From JAJEFO01 sp965214325 (GTDB lineage: Bacteria > Pseudomonadota > Alphaproteobacteria > Rhodobacterales > Rhodobacteraceae), in NCBI GenBank assembly GCA_965214325.1, contig CBDCBG010000006.1, positions 4,774,001-4,838,000 of the forward strand: a stretch of 64,000 bases of DNA, read 5' to 3'. The position numbers were made by a program, and so were the translations under genes. The notes under the pieces are model-generated. The model was not told the origin of the DNA, made no database searches, and saw only the letters and a list, made by a program, of their open reading frames with translations. This document shows positions 36,469 to 44,484 of the stretch, one piece after another (position 1 is the stretch's first letter; the number at the start of each line of letters is the position of its first letter).

Positions 36469-37318
36469 CTGGCGCGCCCGCGAACCAACCCCGCACGGTC
36501 ATCGAGCAACCGGCGACCTGCACGCTGGCCGCAACACCGTTCGGGCTGCCGCTGTTGCCGATCTACTGGCTGGCCGGCACCTCGTTCAAGCCGCCGGAGG
36601 ACATCTTCGCCGTGCCGCCGCAGTTCCGGCTGGAGCGGCATGCCTTCGACAACCGCCCCGCACAGTCCGATCCGCGTCTGGTGCGGCTCTTTCCGAACAC
36701 AGTCCAGGCCAGCACCGCCTCGGCGTTGTTGTCGACCTTGGCTGGCGCGTTCTGCGCCTATGCCGATTCCCGGTTCGAATCTCGCGACAAGAACGCCCTT
36801 TTGCCGTTCTTTCTCGCCGCGATGGCGTTTTCGGTGCCGCTCTCGATGATCGCGATGTACGACACGCTTCCAAGACTAGGGCCGCTCGATGCCCATTGGG
36901 CCTTGATCCTCGGCGCTATAGCGACCGGATTGCCGCCGTCCGTCCGGCTGATGACCGACTTCATCGACCGGGTCCCGACCGACAGGGAAGAGGCGGCACT
37001 CTTGGGCGGGGCCCGGCCGTTCCGGGCGCCTTTCGAGGTCGTCCTGCCGATGGCGCGACCCGGCCCGGCGGCCTCGGGCATCCTCGTCTTCGTCACCGCT
37101 TGGAACGATCATGGGGCTGACCTTCGCCTTGTCCCCGGAACTGCGCACCCTGCCCGACGGGGTCACGCTGACGTCTTGGGGCGAATTCGGAGGCGACTGG
37201 TCCGAGTTCTTGGCGCTGCCCGTCCTTGTCCGGTTCGCGCTGACGCAGGGAGCCATGCTGAAAGGCATGGCTGCGGGCGCATTGAAGCGACCGGCAGACT
37301 TCGACCTGGGAGGAGGAG
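36456..37318 (+). pseudogene. UgpE/MalG-type sugar importer permease, frameshifted
   Basis: From ATG 36456 the frame reads LPLLPIYWLAGTSFKPPEDI, a MalG-type first membrane segment, then SALLSTLAGAFCAYADSRFE and DREEAALLGGARPFRAPFEVV (the EAA loop, with ALLGGA). At about 37105, after LVFVTAWND, the frame shifts and continues as GLTFALSPELRTLPDG and LVRFALTQGAMLKGMAAGAL, the expected C-terminus. The normal stop is also lost. It overlaps the end of the first permease. Confidence 0.82.
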
Positions 37319-38590
37319 ATGAGACGCACGATGAAGGTATTGGCCGCGGCAGCCCTTACGCTGCCGTTCGCGGCCCCGGCGTTTGCGCAGGGCACGCCGA
37401 CCCATTCGGGCTGGCTGGGCACGTTCGACAGGAACGCCGACCTGGTCGACCGGATCGGGAAACGGTTCGAGGCCGAGACCGGTGCCACGCTTCGCATTGT
37501 CGGCATGCTGTTCGGCGAAGCGCGGAACCGGGCGACGGTGAGAACGCAGGCCGGCAACCCCGCGGATGCCATCCGCCTGATCGCCGACTGGGTGCCGGCT
37601 GTGCAGGAGATCGGCGGGCTGGAGCCACCGAACGGTTACTTCAGCGCAGAGCGGCTGGCCACGATCCCCGAGGCACTGCGCGACGCGGTGAGCGTGGACG
37701 GCAAGCTTCATGCGCTGCCCAGGGTGCCGGGACCGATCGACCCGCATTTCAACCACAACCTGATGATCGAGGCGAGGCTTGACCCCGAGAATCCGCCGCA
37801 GACCTGGCCCGGGTTCAAGGACGCGATCATGAATTTCCGCGCCCTGCCCGACAAGGACGGCGCCAAGATCTGCGGCATCGCGATGCGGACCAGCCAATGC
37901 CCGAATTCCGCGCAATGGCCGATCCTGATCAACCATGGCCATGGTGGCGACATTCATAAGGATGGAGAGATCGACATCAATGCGCCCGAGGTCGCGGCGG
38001 CCTTCCAATGGATTCAGGACGTCACCCGAGCCGGGGGCAGCCCGGTGGCGCGCCGCCGCTGCGCATCGCGCAATGCCTTCGCGCAAGGCAACGCGGGCTT
38101 CATTCTGGAAGGTCGCCGGGGCCGTGGGCGGGTCGAGAGAATGTCGGGCGGCAACCTGACCGTGGCCCCGGACGGCGATGTGCGGGCGATGGAGATGCAA
38201 ATGCCGCCTGACGACAGCCGCAAGACGATCGGCAACCCGCATGAAATGGTCATGCCGGCCCTTTTGGAGAAAACGGAGTTGGCCTCCAAGTTCCTGGAAA
38301 CGCTGATCTTCGATGAGAAAACCGCGGCCATGCACTGCGATGTCAACGGTCAGCTTCCCGCCGACAGCCTGCCGCCCTTGAAGGCCGGCGCTGTGGGAGA
38401 GGACGAGTATTCGCAAGTCTTCGTCATCTCCTTGGAGCATACTCACGACAATCCGTGGACGAGTGCCAGGTTCAACGCGGTGACGAGCCAAATTGCGCCA
38501 GAGATGCAGAAGATCGTCGCCGGTGTCGATGTCGCCGCCGCGCTCGACGCGGGGGACAAGGCGCTCACCCGACCGTTGTCTCGGAACTGA
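37319..38590 (+). CDS. Extracellular sugar-binding protein (family 1)
   Basis: The N-terminus is a clear signal peptide (MRRTMKVLAAAALTLPFAAP, cleavage after AFAQ). The mature part has VDRIGKRFEAETGATLRIV, a block common in family 1 binding proteins, then DAIRLIADWVPAVQEIGG and a C-terminal region TELASKFLETLIFDEKTA. Strong GGGAGGAGG precedes the ATG. The frame is open over 423 codons. Since the partner ATPase and both permeases are broken, the protein may be an orphan that binds a sugar or sulfated sugar for no intact transporter here. Confidence 0.82.
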   Translation: MRRTMKVLAAAALTLPFAAPAFAQGTPTHSGWLGTFDRNADLVDRIGKRFEAETGATLRIVGMLFGEARNRATVRTQAGNPADAIRLIADWVPAVQEIGGLEPPNGYFSAERLATIPEALRDAVSVDGKLHALPRVPGPIDPHFNHNLMIEARLDPENPPQTWPGFKDAIMNFRALPDKDGAKICGIAMRTSQCPNSAQWPILINHGHGGDIHKDGEIDINAPEVAAAFQWIQDVTRAGGSPVARRRCASRNAFAQGNAGFILEGRRGRGRVERMSGGNLTVAPDGDVRAMEMQMPPDDSRKTIGNPHEMVMPALLEKTELASKFLETLIFDEKTAAMHCDVNGQLPADSLPPLKAGAVGEDEYSQVFVISLEHTHDNPWTSARFNAVTSQIAPEMQKIVAGVDVAAALDAGDKALTRPLSRN

Positions 38591-38604
38591 AGCGGAGGGG
38601 GCCG

Positions 38605-40080
38605 GTGACAGTTTCTCAAACGCCCAATGTCGTGCTGATCGTCGCCGACGACATGGGATACGGCGATTTCGAAGTGTTCAGCGAAGGACGTGTGAAGTCC
38701 CCCAACCTAGACCGACTGGTGTCGGAAGGGATCTGTATGCAGCAGCACTATTCCGGCTCGCCCATCTGTTCCCCGGCCCGCGCCAGCCTCTTGACCGGGC
38801 GGTACCCGCACCGGTCGGGTGCGATCACCCAGCACGACCTGTTCGGACTGGACCGGATTGCGCTACGCGAAACAACGATGGCCGACTGCTTTCGGGCCGC
38901 CGGCTATCGTACCGGTCTGGTCGGAAAATGGCACAACGGCTCGCTCGACGCGAGGTTCGAGCCGAACGCCCGCGGGTTCGACGAGTTCTTCGGCTTCTGC
39001 GGCGGCTGGTCGGACTACTACGATTACCGCATCCAGATCGATGAACGGACAGAGCCGGGCGACGGCACCTACATGACCGATCTGCTGACCGGCCGGGCCT
39101 GTGAATTCGTTGACCGGCACCAGGCCGATCCGTTCTTTCTGATGCTTGCCTATTCGGCCCCTCATTCACCGTTTCAGGCGCCGCAGGACGTGGTCGACAG
39201 GTATCTGGACAAGGGGTACGACCGGATCACTGCAACGACATACGCGATGATCGAGATCATGGACGAAGGCGTGGGGCGATTGATGGAACGGCTCGACGAG
39301 GTTGGGATTGCGGAGAACACCGTTGTTCTGTTCACCAGCGACAACGGGCCGGCCTTCTTCAACCCGCCCTTCATGTTGCAAACCGGTGAGGACTCCTACA
39401 ACGAACGCTTCAATGCGGGCCTGAACGGGTCGAAGGGGTGGGTGTACGAAGGTGGCATCCGGGTACCAATGGTGGTGCGCTTCCCCGCCCGGTTCCCGGC
39501 GGGTGTCATGAACCACGACCTTGCTCATTTCACCGACTGGCTTCCCACCCTGCTCTCCCTGTGCAGTGTCCCGAACGTGGGCGACTGCGCACTGGACGGG
39601 CGCGACCTGTCGCCCCAATTGACGGGCTCGCCGCTCAACGAACCCCCGCGCCGGTTCTGGCAGTGGAATTTCTACTACCCCAGCATCGAGACCAACGCCG
39701 CGGTGCGGGACGGCGACTGGAAGCTGGTGCGCCCGATGATTTCCGGCACCCGCTACTACAAGAACCCTGACCTGTACGCGGGGCCGGAAGACGCTGCGCG
39801 TACCGAGGCTTTCATCGAGGCCGACATCCGCCGGCGCGAGGACCCCGGCGCGTTGCTGGAGCCTCTTCCGGTGCCGCGGATAAAATACCCTCCAGCGGAG
39901 GCTCCGGAGCTTTACAACCTTGCCGCGGACCCCGGAGAGATCCACAATCTTGCCGATGACCATCCCGACCGCGTGCATCACCTGCTGACCGAACTGGAAA
40001 CATGGTTCGAGAGCATCGAGGCGGACCGCAGGAGCATCGAAGACCCGCTGCACAGTTTCGAGGCATTGCCGGCCCGCTGA
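38605..40080 (+). CDS. Arylsulfatase-like sulfatase (Cys-type)
   Basis: The protein begins VVLIVADDMGYGDFEVFSEG, the standard metal-binding opening. The formylglycine motif is C55-S-P-A-R59 in SPICSPARASLLTGRYPHR, a perfect match to the CxPxR pattern with the following LTGR. Further blocks are LVGKWHNG, YSAPHSPFQAP and FTSDNGPAF. GTG at 38605 has GGAGGGG before it. No signal peptide is visible, so it is probably cytosolic. It follows the binding protein gene by 14 nt and probably acts on a sulfated sugar or related ester. Confidence 0.9.
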   Translation: MTVSQTPNVVLIVADDMGYGDFEVFSEGRVKSPNLDRLVSEGICMQQHYSGSPICSPARASLLTGRYPHRSGAITQHDLFGLDRIALRETTMADCFRAAGYRTGLVGKWHNGSLDARFEPNARGFDEFFGFCGGWSDYYDYRIQIDERTEPGDGTYMTDLLTGRACEFVDRHQADPFFLMLAYSAPHSPFQAPQDVVDRYLDKGYDRITATTYAMIEIMDEGVGRLMERLDEVGIAENTVVLFTSDNGPAFFNPPFMLQTGEDSYNERFNAGLNGSKGWVYEGGIRVPMVVRFPARFPAGVMNHDLAHFTDWLPTLLSLCSVPNVGDCALDGRDLSPQLTGSPLNEPPRRFWQWNFYYPSIETNAAVRDGDWKLVRPMISGTRYYKNPDLYAGPEDAARTEAFIEADIRRREDPGALLEPLPVPRIKYPPAEAPELYNLAADPGEIHNLADDHPDRVHHLLTELETWFESIEADRRSIEDPLHSFEALPAR

Positions 40081-40104
40081 CAACAGATTGAGAAGGAGCA
40101 CGAC

Positions 40105-40860
40105 ATGAATCGAGATACGCTGTTTTCGTCCCTGGCCGGGAAAACCGTGCTGGTGACGGGCGCCGGATCCGGAATCGGCGCAGCGCTTGCACGGCGCCTG
40201 GGAAAGCTTGGCGCACAGGTCATATGCTCGGCGCGCACCGCATCACGGATCCAGTCTGTGGCAGACACGATCACCGAAGAGGGCGGTACGGCCCTCGCCG
40301 TCGCGGCAGATGGGACGAAACCCGCGCAAATGGAGGCGCTCAAGGACGCCATAGTGCGGCGGTTTGGCGGGCTGGACCTCGCCTATCTGAACGCAGGGGC
40401 GAACAGCCAGAAGGGTACAGTCGCCGACAGCGACCCCGGCGACTGGCGACGCGGGTTCGACCAAAACTTGCTCCCCGTCCTTCTGGGCATCCGTATCTCC
40501 GTGCCGCTGATGCGGCAACGTGGCGGCGGGCGGATCATCTTTACAGGCTCGGCGATGGCCCATTACCCGGCAGAGCAGAACTCCTCCTATTGCGCGGGCA
40601 AGGCCGCGGCACGGATGGTGGCCAGAACTGCGGCGCTGGAAACGGCGCAAGACAACATCACGGTGAACGAATTCATTCCTGGTCCCGTTCGGACCGAACA
40701 GGCGCTGAAGTTCTACGACCCCGACGACAGGAACTCGCCGTTCAACAATCCTGGCGAATGGGTGAAGGAACCCGCGGACGTGGTCGACACGATGCTGTTC
40801 ATGGCCGCATTCCCGGGCGCGGGGCCCAACAGCCAGATCTTTTCGCTGGCCCGCCGATAG
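40105..40860 (+). CDS. Short-chain dehydrogenase/reductase
   Basis: This SDR of 251 aa has the cofactor loop VTGAGSGIGAALARRLG, a variant NAG block as LNAGANSQ, catalytic FTGSAMAHYP and YCAGKAAARMVARTAA, in which the YxxxK pair is Tyr-Cys-Ala-Gly-Lys. A good ribosome binding site (GAAGGAG) lies upstream. It stands between two sulfatase genes on the same strand, so it probably oxidises a sugar or alcohol released by them. Confidence 0.87.
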   Translation: MNRDTLFSSLAGKTVLVTGAGSGIGAALARRLGKLGAQVICSARTASRIQSVADTITEEGGTALAVAADGTKPAQMEALKDAIVRRFGGLDLAYLNAGANSQKGTVADSDPGDWRRGFDQNLLPVLLGIRISVPLMRQRGGGRIIFTGSAMAHYPAEQNSSYCAGKAAARMVARTAALETAQDNITVNEFIPGPVRTEQALKFYDPDDRNSPFNNPGEWVKEPADVVDTMLFMAAFPGAGPNSQIFSLARR

Positions 40861-40869
40861 GAGAAGCCC

Positions 40870-42420
40870 ATGCGCGCGATCTTCGTCCTGTTCGACACGC
40901 TGAACCGTCACTATCTCGAAAGCTATGGCGGGACCGAGGTCGAGACACCGAACTTCAACCGGCTCGCCCAACGCAGCCTGACCTTCGACCGCCACTATGT
41001 CGGCTCGATGCCCTGCATGCCCGCCCGTCGCGACCTGCAAACCGGACGTCTGAACTTCATGCATCGCTCCTGGGGACCGATGGAGCCGTTCGATGTATCG
41101 ATGATCCACGAATTGCAAAAGGCCGGCGTCTACAGCCATATCATCACCGACCACGTGCACTACCTCGAAGATGGCGGCGCCGGATATTGCACGCGGTTCA
41201 GCAGCTGCGAAATGGTGCGTGGCCAGGAGGGCGATCGCTGGAAAGCTCGGCTCGATGCCCCCATGACCCGCTGGCAGGCGACCTATCACGAACACCAGTT
41301 CGTCGGCGGCGCCTGGGACATGGTTGCCGGGACCGGCGGTACTCGATCCAAGCGCTATCACGACATGGTCAACCGCGACTATCTGAAGGACGAAGAGGAC
41401 TTCCCCTCGGCTCAGTGCTTCCGGCTGGGCTGCGAATTCCTCGACACCAACAAGGATGCCGACGATTGGATCCTGCAACTCGAAACCTTCGACCCGCACG
41501 AACCCTTCGCGGTACCGGAGCGGCTGCGCCGCAAGTTTTCCCCCGACCCGGACAGCAAGATCCGCGACTGGCCGCCATATGAAAAGGTGACCGAGGACGA
41601 CGCGGAGGCCAACGAGATGCGCGCGGCCTACAAGGCGCTCTTGGCCTATTGCGACGAGCATCTTGGCCGGCTTCTGGACAAGATGGATGAATTGGACCTT
41701 TGGAAGGACACCATGCTCGTGGTGTCGACCGATCATGGTTATCTGCTAGGGGAGCATGACTGGTGGGCCAAGCTGCGGATGCCGATCTATCAGGAGATCG
41801 GGCATATCCCGCTGTTTATCCACCATCCCGACCACGCCGGGCAGGCCGGGCAGCGCCGCTCGGCCCTGACGCAGACACCGGACCTGATGCCGACATTTCT
41901 CGAGGCGTTCGGCTGTCCGGTACCGGACACGGTGCGGGCCAAGTCCCTGCTACCATGCTTTTCGGACGAGGCAGTGACGCTGCATGAAGTCGTGCTGTTC
42001 GGTTACTTCGGTGGGGCGATCCACGCGACGGACGGGCAGTACGTGTATTTCCGATACCCGCCCGACATGGAAGACCAAGTCCTCTATCAGTACACGCTGA
42101 TGCCTAGCCACCTGATGGGATCATTCTCGCGCGCTGAGTTGAGTGGGGCGGAACTGGTGCGCGATCTGGACTGGGCCAATGGGTATCCGGTGATGAAGAT
42201 TCCGGTGGTGAAGGACTCGCCGTGGCACAAGACGCACGGGCTCTCGCGCATGGCGAACGAGTCGACGACGCTTTATGACATCCTGCGCGATCCGCTTCAG
42301 CGGCATCCGATCGGGGATGCGGACCTGCACGCAAGATTCGAGCGGTTGATGCGCGAAGCGATGCAACATCAGGATGCCCCGCCCGAGGCCTACGAGCGGC
42401 TGGGCCTGCCGGTGCCATGA
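40870..42420 (+). CDS. Sulfatase family hydrolase (Cys-type)
   Basis: This 516-aa sulfatase begins AIFVLFDTLNRHYLESYGG, with the metal Asp followed by Thr-Leu-Asn-Arg as in a distinct sulfatase branch. The formylglycine motif is C49-M-P-A-R53 (SMPCMPARRDLQTGR). The second metal site is VVSTDHGYLLGEHDWWAK. It is cytosolic by the lack of a signal. It is a second sulfatase within 2 kb of the first, different in sequence, so the cluster probably removes two sulfates or acts on two related substrates. Confidence 0.89.
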   Translation: MRAIFVLFDTLNRHYLESYGGTEVETPNFNRLAQRSLTFDRHYVGSMPCMPARRDLQTGRLNFMHRSWGPMEPFDVSMIHELQKAGVYSHIITDHVHYLEDGGAGYCTRFSSCEMVRGQEGDRWKARLDAPMTRWQATYHEHQFVGGAWDMVAGTGGTRSKRYHDMVNRDYLKDEEDFPSAQCFRLGCEFLDTNKDADDWILQLETFDPHEPFAVPERLRRKFSPDPDSKIRDWPPYEKVTEDDAEANEMRAAYKALLAYCDEHLGRLLDKMDELDLWKDTMLVVSTDHGYLLGEHDWWAKLRMPIYQEIGHIPLFIHHPDHAGQAGQRRSALTQTPDLMPTFLEAFGCPVPDTVRAKSLLPCFSDEAVTLHEVVLFGYFGGAIHATDGQYVYFRYPPDMEDQVLYQYTLMPSHLMGSFSRAELSGAELVRDLDWANGYPVMKIPVVKDSPWHKTHGLSRMANESTTLYDILRDPLQRHPIGDADLHARFERLMREAMQHQDAPPEAYERLGLPVP

Positions 42421-42442
42421 CGCCGTCCAGAACTTCGACGCC

Positions 42443-44047
42443 GTGACCGACTCCTTCGACTACATTGTCATTGGCGGCGGCTCGGCCGGATGCGTCCTGG
42501 CGAGCCGATTGAGCGAGGACGGTTGCCACAGCGTGTTGCTTCTGGAGGCTGGGACCCGGTCGCGGAGTCCTTGGACGCGCATTCCGGTGGGTTACTTCAA
42601 GACCGTGTTCGATCCTCGCCTGGGCTGGGGCTACGCGACGGAGCCGGAGCCTGAACTGAGTGGTCGCGTGATCCCCTGGCCCCGCGGACGACTGCTGGGC
42701 GGGACCGGGGCCATCAACGGCATGGTCTATATCCGGGGACACCGGGCCGATTTCGACGGGTGGCGGGACCTGGGAAACGCAGGCTGGGGATATGACGATG
42801 TGCTTGCCTATTTCCGCAAGAGCGAAAGGCAGGCAAAGGGCGCGCGCGACCGGGACCCCGCCTATCATGGCCACGACGGCCCCATGACCGTGTCCGACTA
42901 CCCCGACCGGCACCCGCTTTGCGAGGCGCTGGTGGCGGCGGCCGCAGAGGTCGGTTTGCCGCGCAATCCAGATTTCAACGGTACGGATCAGCGTGGCGCG
43001 GGCTACTACCAGATCACCGCCCGAAACGGCTTGCGCGCCGATCCCTACGCCGCATTTCTCAAACCGGCGCTGTCCCGGCGCAATCTGACGGTATGGTCGG
43101 AGGCCGTGGCCCAGCGTATCGAAGTCTCCGAGGACCGGGCGACCGCCGTCGTGTTCCGCCGCGGCGGCACGGAGACCCGCGCGATTTCCCGGCGCGAAAT
43201 CGTGTTGGCCGCAGGCGCAGTCAACACGCCCCAGATCCTGCAAATGAGCGGCATAGGCGATCCGGCGCATCTGCGTGACCTCGGGATCGCCGTTGTCGCC
43301 GACCTGCCCGGGGTCGGGCACAATTTACAGGACCACTTGCAGGTGCAATTGGTCTACGAATGTACCCAGCCCGTCAGCATCAACGACGACCTGAACAGCC
43401 TTTGGCGCAAAGGACGGATGGCGATCCGTTACCTTTTGCATCGCGTTGGACCGATCGCTGGCGGTCCTGCTCCGGCCGGCGCATTCGCGCGATCGTCTGA
43501 CAATCTTGACCGTCCGGACCTGCAATTCCACTTCATGCCGCTTAGCATGACACGACCGGGCGTGGTGGACACCAACTCGGGCTTTTCGTTCAACGTCTGC
43601 CAACTGCGGCCTGCCAGCCGCGGCAGCGTGATGATTCGGTCGCCACGTGCCTGTGATCCGCCGAAGATTCGCGCGAACTACCTGTCCGAACCCGTGGATG
43701 CCCACGTGCTGATCGCGGGGCTGAAGCTGGCCCGGTGCATTGCTGCCGCCAGACCTTTCGATCCCTATCGCGGCAGTGAGCGAAGACCTGGCCCAGGGGC
43801 TGCAAGCGACGACGATCTGCTGGCCTTCGTGCGGGAGACGGCGTCTAGCCTTTATCACTCCGTCGGCACCTGCCACATGGGCGTGGATCGTGAGGCGGTC
43901 GTGAATCCAGACTTGCAGGTACGGGGTCTGGCGGGCTTGCGCATCGCGGACGCTTCGATCATGCCAACGCTGGTCTCCGGCAACACAAACGCCGCGACGA
44001 TCATGATCGCGGAGAAGGCGGCCGACCTGATCCTAAATCCGGCCTAG
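42443..44047 (+). CDS. GMC family FAD oxidoreductase (choline dehydrogenase-like)
   Basis: The FAD-binding opening is FDYIVIGGGSAGCVLASRLS, followed by the GMC signature GRLLGGTGAINGMVYIRGH and the second signature GAVNTPQILQMSGIGD. The C-terminal catalytic region has YHSVGTCHMGVD and ADASIMPTLVSGNTNAATIM. These enzymes oxidise alcohols, polyols or sugars. I chose GTG at 42443 since it gives the family N-terminus; an ATG at 42374 would overlap the sulfatase gene by 47 nt. It is the last intact gene of the sugar and sulfatase cluster. Confidence 0.88.
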   Translation: MTDSFDYIVIGGGSAGCVLASRLSEDGCHSVLLLEAGTRSRSPWTRIPVGYFKTVFDPRLGWGYATEPEPELSGRVIPWPRGRLLGGTGAINGMVYIRGHRADFDGWRDLGNAGWGYDDVLAYFRKSERQAKGARDRDPAYHGHDGPMTVSDYPDRHPLCEALVAAAAEVGLPRNPDFNGTDQRGAGYYQITARNGLRADPYAAFLKPALSRRNLTVWSEAVAQRIEVSEDRATAVVFRRGGTETRAISRREIVLAAGAVNTPQILQMSGIGDPAHLRDLGIAVVADLPGVGHNLQDHLQVQLVYECTQPVSINDDLNSLWRKGRMAIRYLLHRVGPIAGGPAPAGAFARSSDNLDRPDLQFHFMPLSMTRPGVVDTNSGFSFNVCQLRPASRGSVMIRSPRACDPPKIRANYLSEPVDAHVLIAGLKLARCIAAARPFDPYRGSERRPGPGAASDDDLLAFVRETASSLYHSVGTCHMGVDREAVVNPDLQVRGLAGLRIADASIMPTLVSGNTNAATIMIAEKAADLILNPA

Positions 44048-44240
44048 AGCCCGAACCGGTGCGTTATCCAGGTCACGACCACTGTGGTGTGGTCCATCAG
44101 CAGGAGCGCCGCGACTGGGGGAAGCAGGAACGGAACAATCCCTGCATGGCGGTCTGGGAGCGCGCCTTGAAGGCCTGGAACCCGACTCGAACTGCGTCGA
44201 TTGCGCAGAGGATATCTGGAAGGGCAGGATCGAGATCACG
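44044..44240 (-). pseudogene. C-terminal fragment of an unidentified membrane protein
   Basis: Read on the minus strand, one frame gives DPALPDILCAIDAVRVGFQA and, after an indel, another gives IVPFLLPPVAALLLMDHTT and VVVTWITHRFGL then stop. Strong hydrophobicity followed by a short basic end looks like the C-terminus of a transporter. The rest is absent. The family is not identified; a permease relic is an inference. Confidence 0.3.
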
Positions 44241-44484
44241 GCCGGTTGACTTGCCTGGAGAAGCGGCAGCCGGGTTTCGCGAATTTCGACGGGTGGTTGA
44301 GTGTCGGTCTGGATCCGGTCATCCGCTCAATTGATTGGAGGAGTCGATGCACCAAGCAATGGTGAACAGCAGCGCGCGGAGGGCCTGGTGGGCGTGCTGG
44401 ACGGAACCATTGTCGACACTTGAACGGGACGAGTTGCCGAACGGCCATGCGCGATCACGCCGCTCCCTAGACGGATTTTCATTT

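Noticed and set aside
34878..37322. An uninterrupted 814-codon plus-strand frame
   Set aside because: It is not one gene. The first part is an out-of-frame shadow of the SDR gene, and the rest strings together the correct frame of the first permease's N-terminus, an out-of-frame stretch and part of the second permease.
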